Source: Anisus vortex (taxonomy: Eukaryota; Mollusca; Gastropoda; Planorbidae). From it: DNA of 64,000 bases. The stretch is taken from contig OX421495.1 of the NCBI GenBank assembly GCA_949126835.1, forward strand, positions 4,790,011-4,854,010, in the 5' to 3' direction. Positions 1-11,511 of the stretch are shown piece after piece. The notes beneath the pieces were generated by a model. It made no database searches. It had not been told where the DNA came from and saw nothing but the letters and a program-made list of their open reading frames with translations. The stretch's first letter is position 1. Every line of letters starts with the position of its first letter. The translations under genes were made by a program, and so were the position numbers.

Positions 1-152
1 CCTTACGTTTAGTATATAGGCCTAATGATTAGGCTACTTAGGAATGATAGGCCTACTCGTCTTAAAAAAAAGGTTTTATTGTCATTAAAACTGTTTGTTC
101 CTTTTTTCATTTCAGGTTTGCCTGCCAGATAAGACTTTTGCACCAGAGCTAT
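1..152. other. Unannotated left edge
   Basis: AT-rich sequence with two AGGCCTA motifs. No supported gene is visible. The short minus-strand open frame here has no recognisable domain. Confidence 0.4.
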
Positions 153-1095
153 GCTATGGATTAAAGACAGTGTAGAAGTACCATCTGAATTCATTGTACA
201 TCATGTATACTACATCATCTACAATAAAAATAACTATGGATTAAAGACAGTGTAGTACCATCTGAGTTTATTGAACATCCTGTATACTATATCATCTACA
301 CTAAACTAACTATGGATTAAAGACAGTGTAGTACCATCTGAATTAATTGTACATCATGTATACTACATCATCTACACTAAACTAACTATGGATTAAAGAC
401 AGTGTAGTACCATCTGAATTAATTGTACATCATGTATATACTACATCATCTACACTAAAATAACTATGGATTAAAGACAGTGTAGTACCATCTGAGTTTA
501 TTGAACATCCTGTATACTACATCATCTACACTAAACTAACTATGGATTAAAGACAGTGTAGTAGTACCATCTGAATTAATTGTACATCATGTATACTACA
601 TCATCTACACTAAACTAACTATGGATTAAAGACAGTGTAGTACCATCTGAATTAATTGTACATCATGTATACTACATCATCTACACTAAACTAACTATGG
701 ATTAAAGTCAGTGTGGTACCATCTGGATTTATTGAACATCCTGTATACTACATCATTTACACTAAACTAACTATTGATTAAAGACAGTGTAGTAGTACCA
801 TCTGAATTAATTGTACATCATGTATACTACATCACCTACACTAAACTAACTATGGATTAAAGACAGTGTAGTAGTACCATCTGAATTAATTGTACATCAT
901 GTATACTACATCATCTACACTAAACTAACTATGGATTAAAGACAGTGTAGTAGTACCATCTGAATTCATTGTACATCCAGCATAGTACACTATCTACACT
1001 CAACTAAACTTTGGATTTCAAAAAGTGTAGTACCATCTGAATTCATTGTAGGCTACACTCAGCATACAACACCAGCTACACTCAACTAACTAAAA
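153..1095. repeat. Tandem satellite, unit about 77 bp
   Basis: About twelve head-to-tail copies of a unit containing TATGGATTAAAGACAGTGTA, then ACCATCTGAATT, TACATCATGTATACTACATC and ATCTACACTAAACTAAC. Units vary slightly: a GTAGTA expansion in some, and ATTAATTG versus GTTTATTG after the ACCATCTGA core. The last two copies, after about 960, are more diverged, as expected at an array edge. No coding potential is visible. Confidence 0.9.
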
Positions 1096-1712
1096 GTACA
1101 ACAGGTTCTTGTTAAACTTAGATCTTAATATTGTGATAAATTAAATGCACATATTTACGGTACACTTTATTTCTACAGTGAACATTGTTTGAACAACAAA
1201 AAATAAAGAATAAAAAAAGGTTGAACTCAAATGTAGTGTTTTTTTACTTGTTCTGTAATCTAATTGTTTTCTTGTTGTCTGTAAGTTCAAATTAAATAAT
1301 TTCAGATAGATCTAGATCTTATAATTAGGCTACATGTATTTTGAAACTATAAAATAACATGAAAGAAAACAGATTGTAAGTAAGCCTATAATAGAAATAT
1401 AGCATCATAGTTAAAAAAAAAAAAGCAGTAGGCCTAACTTATAGCAGTATGTAAGGATTTATTTAATGGTAAATTAAAGTACCGGTCAACATTCATAAAT
1501 AGACCTAAGATTAACTGTAGTAGATACTACTACATAGTAGACACTACAGCACTGATACAATACACATATGCCGGCGCCTGAGGCGAGTGTGTACACACTA
1601 CGTTCTCTACACCCCGCAAGCCTAAGGCCTCCAGCGCGTGACGTACAAAAGTAGCAGTTTGGCCTGTACTTACGGTGGTCTTGGTACAACTCGAGCCTAT
1701 AACAACAGAATA
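1096..1712. other. Gene-free AT-rich spacer
   Basis: No gene, RNA or repeat that I can name. A GC-richer patch at about 1565-1700 overlaps two short minus-strand frames without recognisable domains. Confidence 0.4.
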
Positions 1713-2899
1713 GATGCACGCATGGGCGCCCGCAGAAAATTTTCTAGGGGGGGGCAAAATATTTTTTGTAATGTTTTAATGTAGTTTTAATTTACTGAGC
1801 GCATTTGTATGGTGAACGAACGGACAGAACACTGAAGTAATTGTAGTACACTGTAGTAATGAAGGGCATACTGTAGCAACACATTTTTTATTAGCACTAT
1901 ATATGTATATAATAGACGTAAACCATACAAAAAACCTTACTTTAAACAAACAATATTACAACGTAAATTTAAAATAAAATGTATTATTTAAACAAGAACT
2001 GGAGTCGTCTGTTATCGCTACCAAACAAATCTACAATTTTGTCCATAAACTCATTTTTGTTGCTGTTCACTTTGTCTCTATGTACTCACAACATGCACAA
2101 CCTTGACAGACGTTCATCTGACATTGTAGATCTAAGCCATAGGTTTTCAACCTTTTTCGGCTCACCGCACCCTTTTAAAATCTTACCGCCCACCGCCCCC
2201 CAACTTAATTTTAATTAAACATATATAGGCCTATAATTAATTCTAAAACAAATTTATTTGTATTATTAATTTAGAAATATAAGAGATTATTTAATAGCAC
2301 TATATCATGTAATTTCTGTAATTATTAATGTTTTAAATATAAACTCCTTAAATGGACAAAACAATTAATGCAGGAAATGTTTATTTACAACTGTTTAACG
2401 TAAATTATTTTAATCCTCTAATAATTAAATCTTGTTATGAATACCACAATGTTGAATGTATATAAAGAAATAATAATAATCAGTAAAATTTGTTATATCA
2501 CAAAACAGAACTTGTTCGGCATCATTATTGAATCAAACGTAGAAACATTTGTTAATTAAAGGGAGATAATTATTTCGTTTTATTTGAGCTAATATTTCTG
2601 TATTTTTTTCTTTTATAAAAAAGAATTAATGGCTTACATTTATAACTTTAAAATGATCAAACTGTAAAAAGTATTTGAAAATTATATAAATATTATATGA
2701 CTAAAGAATTTATATGTATATTTCTAAGCATTACAATAACTACTCAGTTTGTATGATTAGGCCTACTACGTATCTATACCATTTAACGATAGCTTAAACA
2801 TTAATTTTAAAGGATTCAAACGGATTAAGGACATTTCGGTAAAACTGAGATCAAAATATCATTAATATTAACATGTGTTTAGGGCTAAAGTGAACGGTC

Positions 2900-2946
2900 A
2901 GCAGGGTTGACAGTCCGGTGAACCAACAATAGGACCAGCCAGCCGC
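2900..2946 (-). mobile_element. SINE-B fragment inside composite element
   Basis: The segment TTGACAGTCCGGTGAACCAA followed by AGGACCAGCC is the reverse complement of the head of the tRNA-derived SINE-B seen at 44790, 55529 and 60010. The same scrap recurs in composite copy 2 near 8794-8840, so it was carried along by the element. Confidence 0.7.
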
Positions 2947-3000
2947 ACACCATATTTACCAAGACGCGTCACACAGTCATTTAGCAGATTTCGTTACATT

Positions 3001-4326
3001 ATATAAGAACAAAGGGTACCGCAGCGACTGCAAAAAGACAGAGGAATCTCCCTCTTGAGCATAGTTGGTAAGATCTTTGCAAGAGGCACTATCAAGGCTG
3101 CAGGTGCTGTCATCTAGAGTCTATCCAGAGTCTCAGTGCGGTTTCAGAAGCGACTTATCCACAATAGACATGATCTCCTCCATGCTACAAGAGAGGTTCC
3201 GCGAGATGAATGAGCCATTATACATTGCTTTCGTTGATCTCACTAAAGCATTTGATATCTTCAGCAGAAGTGGACTCCTCAAACTCCTGGCAAAAATAGG
3301 AATCCCTCCAAAACTGCTCTCTTTCATTGCCTGTTTTTTTTTTATAGAAAACCAGGTCACAGTGAAGTTTAATCAGAGCCATTTGAAGTCCGCAGCGGTG
3401 TTAAGCAAGACTGCGTACTTGCACCCACCTTGTTTGGAATATTCTTCTCGTGTCTACTGCACTATGCTTATGGAGACTGCAACGAGGGTGTCACACAAGC
3501 AGATCTGGAAAGCTCTTCAACCTTAACAGGTTCAAAGCCAAAATCTCAAGCAGTGTGCTCCTAGATGGGGAGATTAATAGTAGAATAGCTAAAGCCATGG
3601 GCACTATGGCAAGATTTAACAAGAAAAAAAACGAGTCTGGATGAACTCACTGCTCACACGCTCCACTAAGTCACTAGTTTATCGAACATGCGTTCTGATT
3701 ACCCTGCTGTACGGCTGTGAGACATGGAGCACATATTCCTGGGAGTAGAGAAAACTGAACACCTTTTACCTTAGGTGTCTCAGACTCATTTTAGATATAA
3801 GATGGCAGGACAGGGTTTCAAACGCAGAGGTCCTACGAAGAGCAGAGTGTCTCTCGACATCCGTATTACTCTCAGTAACAGACGTCTCAGCTGGCTAGGT
3901 CATGTACGCCGAATGCCACAAGGTCGACTTCCACAGGACATTCTATATGGAACGTTAGCTTCGGGACAGAGACCTGCTGGACGTCCAAAACTGAGATTTG
4001 CGGATGTCTGCAAAAGAGATATGAAACAACTCCAAATTGACCCAAACAGTGGGGAGATCATGGCGCAGGATAGGCCCACTTGGAGGGCAGGAATCAAAGA
4101 AGGTTTCAGGCTTGCGGGAGAGGAGCGCGCCAGGAAAAAGACAGTGGAGAAAAATGTGGTCCACTCCGCTACATTCAACTGCAGCAAGTGTGACCGTGCC
4201 TGTACGTCCAGGATTGGCCTCTTTAGCCAAATGAGGGCTTGCAAGGGAAATGAATCGTCTCTCGAGACGAAAAATGCCGACGAATGTGCTGAACGATCGC
4301 TCCACCGTACATGTTGTTGCTGGTAA
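3001..4326 (+). pseudogene. Dead LINE reverse-transcriptase fragment (copy 1)
   Basis: Broken remains of a non-LTR retrotransposon ORF2. Recognisable in order: a KNKG/SDC-like start of the RT domain near 3008, ESQCGFRSDLSTIDM, the RT motif A region with FVDLTKAFD (about 3232-3258), GKLFNLNRFKAK, DGEINSRIAKA, then the C-terminal block WLGHVRRMPQGRLPQDILYG with GRPKLRFADVCKRD (about 3890-4030) and a terminal zinc-knuckle-like CSKC...C...SRIGLFS. Several frameshifts and stops occur, and the stretch that should carry the catalytic (F/Y)ADD box between the RT and C-terminal blocks is missing. It cannot encode a working RT. LINE clade not resolved. Confidence 0.85.
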
Positions 4327-4667
4327 TGTTAGCAAAACTAGTAAGGCATACGGCAAGGTAACAAGTCGATGAAATTTTGGCTACTTTTGTATTCTCGTGT
4401 TTTCCGAAAATCAAACTAACTCAAGGCTTCACTATCTCAATTATCAATGTGTATTCCTGATTAATCCCCAAAGATAATGAGATCGATATGACAATGGAAG
4501 GAGTCACAGTTGTTACAATTAATTATAAATGTTTTAATTATAATTTTTTTTTGTATATTTTAGTCCAAATTTTTTTTTTATCTATCAATCGGGGGGGGGG
4601 GTCACTTTTCCAGGGGGGGGCAAGTGCCCCCCCTTGCCCCCCCCCTGCGGGCGCCCATGGATGCACG

Positions 4668-5052
4668 TGAGCCTATCACAATTGCGTGCCAGAAATAATG
4701 TTCGTGCCAGAATGATTGTTCGTTCACTCATTGTCTTTAGACAGACGGGACTCTCTCTCTCGAGACTTGTAATTAAAGCGTCTCGTAAAAAAAAAAGTTA
4801 CTTTCCCATTTTATTGATCGCCAGCTTAGTGTTCGAGAGAAGAGAGAAAACATAGCATAACTGTACAGTACAGCGATGCATTGAGGGAGGACATCAAGGA
4901 AGTGATCGTACGACTGCGTCAGCATTTAGATGATATCGGGGAAACATTTTGACAAGGGCCACCACGCAGCACCAGTTGGTCCCTATACACACAAACACAG
5001 CAGCTTTCTGTTGGTGTCATGAAAAGGAGGTTTAGTCGCTAAAGATCTAGAC
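4668..5052. other. Gene-free spacer
   Basis: No gene or named repeat seen. The G-rich and C-rich runs just before it belong to the transposon terminus. Confidence 0.4.
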
Positions 5053-5158
5053 CAGGGGTCGGCAACCTACGCCACGCGTGCCAGACTTGGCACGCAGAAC
5101 GATATTTTTTATGACACGCGGACGACTGCTGTTTCTGTGGCCAAAACATACATGGAGA
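5053..5158 (+). mobile_element. hAT-type MITE end (TTGGCACGCAGA family)
   Basis: It begins CAGGGGTCGGCAACC and contains CGTGCCAGACTTGGCACGCA and GACACGCGGACGAC. Related ends occur near 15848, 35688 (reverse) and 58810, so this is an interspersed family. CAGGGGTCGGCAA is typical of hAT termini. Only one end is seen here; the SINE that follows replaces the rest. Confidence 0.7.
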
Positions 5159-5312
5159 TTGTGCGGTCAGCATAGTGCCCAGCCGCCTTTACTTTACCAC
5201 AACTAAAGTCAGGTACCTACATCAGAGCTGGATATACCCAGGGACACCCTAAGAACCTGAGAAAATAATCCTAGCCGTCACCGGGATTCGAACCCAGGAC
5301 CTTCGGTACGAC
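5159..5312 (-). mobile_element. SINE-A copy, truncated
   Basis: Reverse-strand copy of the window's commonest SINE. It shows TCAGAGCTGG, CAGGGACACCCT and the complement of an internal Pol III B box (GGATTCGAACCCAGGACCTT). It runs straight into the 70-bp satellite, whose first unit shares the CCATACGACTGC sequence. Confidence 0.85.
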
Positions 5313-6297
5313 CCCATACGACTGCAAGGTAGAGCGAATCAAATAGTGCAAGATATGGGGAGTGGGGGGTAATAGAAGGCGGACCATACGACTGCAAGGT
5401 AGACCGAATCAAATAGTGCAAGATATGGGGAGTGGGGGGTAATAGAAGGCGGACCATACGACTGCAAGGTAGACCGAATCAAATAGTGCAAGATATGGGG
5501 AGTGGGGGGTAATAGAAGGCGGACCATACGACTGCAAGGTAGACCGAATCAAATAGTGCAAGATATGGGGAGTGGGGGGTAATAGAAGGCGGACCATACG
5601 ACTGCTAGGTAGACCGAATCAAATAGTGCAAGATATGGGGAGTGGGGGGTAATAGAAGGCGGACCATACGACTGCAAGGTAGACCGAATCAAATAGTGCA
5701 AGATATGGGGAGTGGGGGGTAATAGAAGGCGGACCATACGACTGCTAGGTAGACCGAATCAAATAGTGCAAGATATGGGGAGTGGGGGGTAATAGAAGGC
5801 GGACCATACGACTGCAAGGTAGACCGAATCAAATAGTGCAAGATATGGGGAGTGGGGGGTAATAGAAGGCGGACCATACGACTGCAAGGTAGACCGAATC
5901 AAATAGTGCAAGATATGGGGAGTGGGGGGTAATAGAAGGCGGACCATACGACTGCTAGGTAGACCGAATCAAATAGTGCAAGATATGGGGAGTGGGGGGT
6001 AATAGAAGGCGGACCATACGACTGCAAGGTAGACCGAATCAAATAGTGCAAGATATGGGGAGTGGGGGGTAATAGAAGGCGGACCATACGACTGCAAGGT
6101 AGACCGAATCAAATAGTGCAAGATATGGGGAGTGGGGGTAATAGAAGGCGGACCATACGACTGCTAGGTAGACCGAATCAAATAGTGCAAGATATGGGGA
6201 GTGGGGGGTAATAGAAGGCGGACCATACGACTGCAAGGTAGACCGAATCAAATAGTGCAAGATATGGGGAGTGGAGGTAATAGAAGGCCGACCATCC
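5313..6297. repeat. 70-bp satellite, about 14 units
   Basis: Head-to-tail 70-bp units beginning GGACCATACGACTGCAAGGT, with GACCGAATCAAATAGTGCAA and GGGGAGTGGGGGGTAATAG. Units are almost identical. One site alternates between CTGCAAGGT and CTGCTAGGT; the T form is at units starting 5591, 5731, 5941 and 6150. Overlapping 62-aa minus-strand frames here are by-products of the repeat. Confidence 0.97.
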
Positions 6298-6343
6298 AAA
6301 CGCGCAATATTTCATCTAACTATCGATGACTCAAACTTAGCGG

Positions 6344-6500
6344 AGGCCGGCTGGTCCCGCGGTTAGTACACCGGACTGTGAACAAAACCGCCCGGTGTCA
6401 AGCCCTGCCGCCGATCCAATCCCTGCCGCCCTGCAGGAGTTTTGGGGCTATGGCATAATAACCTCATATCTAGAAGGATCGTCTGTAAACTTTAAACTCA
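6344..6500 (+). mobile_element. SINE-B copy
   Basis: It starts GCCGGCTGGTCCCGCGGTTAG (tRNA-like A box), then ACCGGACTGTGAAC, CCCTGCCGCCCTGCAGGAGT, TTTTGGGGCTA and a 3' tail ATCTAGAAGGATCGTCTGTAA. The tail resembles the LINE 3' end discussed in the findings, in degraded form. Confidence 0.8.
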
Positions 6501-6790
6501 GTCTTTAAGCTCTCTTGGTTTTAAATGCCTCATTTCCTAAACAAAATACGAGATATAAATATACTTTTTTCTTTCTTTTAAGAATTAACTCTCAAGAAAT
6601 AAATAAACGCAGCAACTGACGCAGTAGAGGAGAGGCTAGTGAAAACAATGATCAAATTCAAGGAAAGCCAAAGTTTAGAACAATCTAGAGCGGGTGCAAG
6701 ATGCTCAATCATTGATAATTGATGGTAACAATAAATAAAATAGAAAAGGACATAAAATAATTATTTCTAAAGGAAGCGAGCGAGCGAAAT

Positions 6791-6828
<38 letters not shown>

Positions 6829-7606
6829 AAGAGAGAGATTGAGATAGCCTACTAGAATTATTGACCATTAATTTCTACTGCGAGAACCTCAAGACAGACA
6901 TTCGTCGCCTTGGTCGAACATCGCGAGACTTGGTGTGAAAGTTTCAACCTAACAATCAGGACCCTCACACAGTGAGCTCTGTACACGAGGGTGTGTGCTG
7001 CAGAATGGGGTGGAAATAAAGAACTGGCGGAGGAACACACGACAGACACGACACACAAACACATATAAGACACACACACAACACAACGACACACAAACAC
7101 ACATACCATACGACACACAAACTCACATACAACACAACGACACTCACACAAACATGCACATCCGTGAACTTTTCAGACAGTTAAATCACAACATCTAACA
7201 ACACAAACAGCACACAAACAATGTAAAAAAAAAAAAACAAGTGTTGATGAAATGATTTAAAAAAAAATACAATGAAACCGATCGACCATATCCAGTGAAG
7301 ACTATCTCTATTAGTAGAAAAAAAAGGCATGCCAACTATGCTTCAACACTAATTTTCACAAAATCACACGCACGCGTTTGTTCGGCGTTTGATCTGAGAA
7401 GTATAATTCCTTGAATCAGAGATGGCGGGAGTGAATAATGAGAAAGGGGATAAGGAAGGGGGAGAGAGCGAGGGGGGGGGGGAGAGAGCGAGGGGGGGGG
7501 AGAGCGAGGGGTGGTGGGGAGAAGGATGTCTCACGTGAAAGACGAGGAAAAAAACTAGAAAAAATCTAAGAATGTTTTCCACTATTGATCAGACTGAAGC
7601 CTGTCT
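6501..7606. repeat. Gene-free region with simple repeats
   Basis: Contains a (GA)n tract at about 6775-6846, an (ACAC/GACAC) tract at about 7020-7165 and a G-rich GAGAGCGAGGGGGGG tract at about 7455-7520. Open frames across these are low-complexity artefacts. No gene is supported. Confidence 0.8.
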
Positions 7607-7614
7607 ATGGTGGT

Positions 7615-10554
7615 CATGGGCGCCCGCAGAAAATTTTCTAGGGGGGGGCAAAATATTTTTTGTAATGTTTTAATGTAGTTTTAATTTACTGAGCGCATTT
7701 GTATGGTGAACGAACGGACAGAACACTGAAGTAATTGTAGTACACTGTAGTAATGAAGGGCATACTGTAGCAACACATTTTTTATTAGCACTATATATGT
7801 ATATAATAGACGTAAACCATACAAAAAACCTTACTTTAAACAAACAATATTACAACGTAAATTTAAAATAAAATGTATTATTTAAACAAGAACTGGAGTC
7901 GTCTGTTATCGCTACCAAACAAATCTACAATTTTGTCCATAAACTCATTTTTGTTGCTGTTCACTTTGTCTCTATGTACTCACAACATGCACAACCTTGA
8001 CAGACGTTCATCTGACATTGTAGATCTAAGCCATAGGTTTTCAACCTTTTTCGGCTCACCGCACCCTTTTAAAATCTTACCGCCCACCGCCCCCCAACTT
8101 AATTTTAATTAAACATATATAGGCCTATAATTAATTCTAAAACAAATTTATTTGTATTATTAATTTAGAAATATAAGAGATTATTTAATAGCACTATATC
8201 ATGTAATTTCTGTAATTATTAATGTTTTAAATATAAACTCCTTAAATGGACAAAACAATTAATGCAGGAAATGTTTATTTACAACTGTTTAACGTAAATT
8301 ATTTTAATCCTCTAATAATTAAATCTTGTTATGAATACCACAATGTTGAATGTATATAAAGAAATAATAATAATCAGTAAAATTTGTTATATCACAAAAC
8401 AGAACTTGTTCGGCATCATTATTGAATCAAACGTAGAAACATTTGTTAATTAAAGGGAGATAATTATTTCGTTTTATTTGAGCTAATATTTCTGTATTTT
8501 TTTCTTTTATAAAAAAGAATTAATGGCTTACATTTATAACTTTAAAATGATCAAACTGTAAAAAGTATTTGAAAATTATATAAATATTATATGACTAAAG
8601 AATTTATATGTATATTTCTAAGCATTACAATAACTACTCAGTTTGTATGATTAGGCCTACTACGTATCTATACCATTTAACGATAGCTTAAACATTAATT
8701 TTAAAGGATTCAAACGGATTAAGGACATTTCGGTAAAACTGAGATCAAAATATCATTAATATTAACATGTGTTTAGGGCTAAAGTGAACGGTCAGCAGGG
8801 TTGACAGTCCGGTGAACCAACAATAGGACCAGCCAGCCGCACACCATATTTACCAAGACGCGTCACACAGTCATTTAGCAGATTTCGTTACATTATATAA
8901 GAACAAAGGGTACCGCAGCGACTGCAAAAAGACAGAGGAATCTCCCTCTTGAGCATAGTTGGTAAGATCTTTGCAAGAGGCACTATCAAGGCTGCAGGTG
9001 CTGTCATCTAGAGTCTATCCAGAGTCTCAGTGCGGTTTCAGAAGCGACTTATCCACAATAGACATGATCTCCTCCATGCTACAAGAGAGGTTCCGCGAGA
9101 TGAATGAGCCATTATACATTGCTTTCGTTGATCTCACTAAAGCATTTGATATCTTCAGCAGAAGTGGACTCCTCAAACTCCTGGCAAAAATAGGAATCCC
9201 TCCAAAACTGCTCTCTTTCATTGCCTGTTTTTTTTTTATAGAAAACCAGGTCACAGTGAAGTTTAATCAGAGCCATTTGAAGTCCGCAGCGGTGTTAAGC
9301 AAGACTGCGTACTTGCACCCACCTTGTTTGGAATATTCTTCTCGTGTCTACTGCACTATGCTTATGGAGACTGCAACGAGGGTGTCACACAAGCAGATCT
9401 GGAAAGCTCTTCAACCTTAACAGGTTCAAAGCCAAAATCTCAAGCAGTGTGCTCCTAGATGGGGAGATTAATAGTAGAATAGCTAAAGCCATGGGCACTA
9501 TGGCAAGATTTAACAAGAAAAAAAACGAGTCTGGATGAACTCACTGCTCACACGCTCCACTAAGTCACTAGTTTATCGAACATGCGTTCTGATTACCCTG
9601 CTGTACGGCTGTGAGACATGGAGCACATATTCCTGGGAGTAGAGAAAACTGAACACCTTTTACCTTAGGTGTCTCAGACTCATTTTAGATATAAGATGGC
9701 AGGACAGGGTTTCAAACGCAGAGGTCCTACGAAGAGCAGAGTGTCTCTCGACATCCGTATTACTCTCAGTAACAGACGTCTCAGCTGGCTAGGTCATGTA
9801 CGCCGAATGCCACAAGGTCGACTTCCACAGGACATTCTATATGGAACGTTAGCTTCGGGACAGAGACCTGCTGGACGTCCAAAACTGAGATTTGCGGATG
9901 TCTGCAAAAGAGATATGAAACAACTCCAAATTGACCCAAACAGTGGGGAGATCATGGCGCAGGATAGGCCCACTTGGAGGGCAGGAATCAAAGAAGGTTT
10001 CAGGCTTGCGGGAGAGGAGCGCGCCAGGAAAAAGACAGTGGAGAAAAATGTGGTCCACTCCGCTACATTCAACTGCAGCAAGTGTGACCGTGCCTGTACG
10101 TCCAGGATTGGCCTCTTTAGCCAAATGAGGGCTTGCAAGGGAAATGAATCGTCTCTCGAGACGAAAAATGCCGACGAATGTGCTGAACGATCGCTCCACC
10201 GTACATGTTGTTGCTGGTAATGTTAGCAAAACTAGTAAGGCATACGGCAAGGTAACAAGTCGATGAAATTTTGGCTACTTTTGTATTCTCGTGTTTTCCG
10301 AAAATCAAACTAACTCAAGGCTTCACTATCTCAATTATCAATGTGTATTCCTGATTAATCCCCAAAGATAATGAGATCGATATGACAATGGAAGGAGTCA
10401 CAGTTGTTACAATTAATTATAAATGTTTTAATTATAATTTTTTTTTGTATATTTTAGTCCAAATTTTTTTTTTATCTATCAATCGGGGGGGGGGGGGTCA
10501 CTTTTCCAGGGGGGGGCAAGTGCCCCCCCTTGCCCCCCCCTGCGGGCGCCCATG
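7615..10554. mobile_element. Composite TIR transposon, copy 2 (8-bp TSD)
   Basis: Second copy of the element at 1721-4659, shifted by 5894 bp, 2940 bp long. It has the same perfect 15-bp TIR (7615-7629 and 10540-10554) but a different 8-bp target duplication, ATGGTGGT (7607-7614 and 10555-10562). The two copies encode identical peptide fragments throughout. The only differences I noticed are homopolymer lengths near the 3' end (11 versus 13 G; 9 versus 8 C). Different TSDs rule out simple tandem duplication; two recent independent insertions fit best. Confidence 0.93.
8895..10220 (+). pseudogene. Dead LINE reverse-transcriptase fragment (copy 2)
   Basis: Identical in content to the fragment at 3001-4326: RT motif A region (FVDLTKAFD), the C-terminal WLGHVRRMPQGRLP block and the terminal CSKC zinc-knuckle-like motif, with the same stops, frameshifts and loss of the ADD-box segment. 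Shared lesions show the LINE piece was already broken before the host transposon multiplied. Confidence 0.85.
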
Positions 10555-10628
10555 ATGGTGGTGTTTTGTATACAATCTTGTCACATCCAGGGTTGCTTGA
10601 CATTTATTCGTGCGGTGCTGGATTCAAC

Positions 10629-11511
10629 TACCGTATTTACTCGCGTATAAGTCGCACCGGTGCATTTGCCTAAATAAGTCGCACCATAGACTATAATACA
10701 CATGGACCGCTTGCTTTAGTATTTCTGCTATATGATGACTCGAAACACTGATTTTCTGAAGTCCCGATTCTAAATAAAGTAGTAGCTATAAAGAAGTTGC
10801 TATACTAGTTCCGTTTTATTTAATCGCTATGATTTTCTCAAGTAAAATTAAAATCGAAAGTTGTATACAGCGGAAACATTTATAGATCAGTGTTGTATGC
10901 GCACGGAAAAAGAATATAAGCTCTAAAAATAGAGCAAGCGGTCAATGATGATAGGAGTAATAGGCCTACAAGTTTTCATTTAAAGTCGAAAAAATGCGAT
11001 TTAAACCATTAAAAATCAATGGAAAAGGTTCCGTAAGTGCCGAATATTTAATTGAAGATCTCGATTGTCGAAAGTTAGCATATTACTATTACTTAGTATC
11101 TAAAAGTTAGTAAAATTAAAGCATAAAGCAAAATGTAGGCCTATGTTTCAAAAGAGCTATTGAAAATCTATAAATGCCTAAGATCTTGTTTATTTCGTCC
11201 GTACTAGTATCACAATTAAATATCAAGATTTATGGAAACTAATTCCTTATATTTTGCTATAAAATACAAAATGTTTATTCCCCATTAATGCCATTATCGG
11301 CAAGATAGCCGCTAATATTTACACAAATACGTCACTAAGAACCTAAGCCCATTGCTATCGCTCTATAAGTCGCACCCCTAATATTGACTCGAAAGTTTGA
11401 AAAAAAAAATCTTTTCTTTTTTTTTTTTACTTTTTTTTCCTCCAGATCGATTACTTTTTGTCGAAATTTTTGGTTTAATGAAGTGCGACTTATATGCGAG
11501 TATATACGGTA
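10629..11511. mobile_element. Non-autonomous TIR element, TA-flanked
   Basis: The left end TACCGTATTTACTCGCGTAT... (10629-10657) and right end (11483-11511) are inverted repeats matching at 27 of 29 positions, extending to AAGTCGCAC. Both outer ends carry TA, compatible with a TA target duplication. Subterminal ATAAGTCGCACC motifs recur inside (10675, 11364). About 880 bp, with no coding capacity; superfamily uncertain (Tc1/mariner-like if the TA reading is right). Confidence 0.75.

Larger units (their letters stand above)
1721..4659. mobile_element. Composite TIR transposon, copy 1 (8-bp TSD)
   Basis: A 2939-bp element starts CATGGGCGCCCGCAG at 1721-1735 and ends with the exact reverse complement at 4645-4659, a perfect 15-bp inverted repeat. 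It is bracketed by the direct repeat GATGCACG (1713-1720 and 4660-4667), an 8-bp target-site duplication. G and C homopolymer runs lie just inside both ends. No transposase is visible. The interior instead holds a dead LINE fragment (3001-4326), a SINE scrap near 2905-2945 and a hAT-like fragment near 2135. An 8-bp TSD fits hAT or P superfamilies; the CATG terminus recalls P elements, but the superfamily is unresolved. A near-identical copy lies at 7615-10554. Confidence 0.93.

Noticed and set aside
3900..4356. Minus-strand frames of 114 and 133 aa inside the composite element
   Set aside because: They are antisense shadows of the LINE C-terminal fragment.
5339..6299. Series of identical 62-aa minus-strand frames
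   Set aside because: Each spans less than three units of the 70-bp satellite; they arise from the repeat, not from genes.
7000..7582. Cys/Val-rich and Pro/Ser-rich frames
   Set aside because: They come from (CA)n and G-rich simple repeats.
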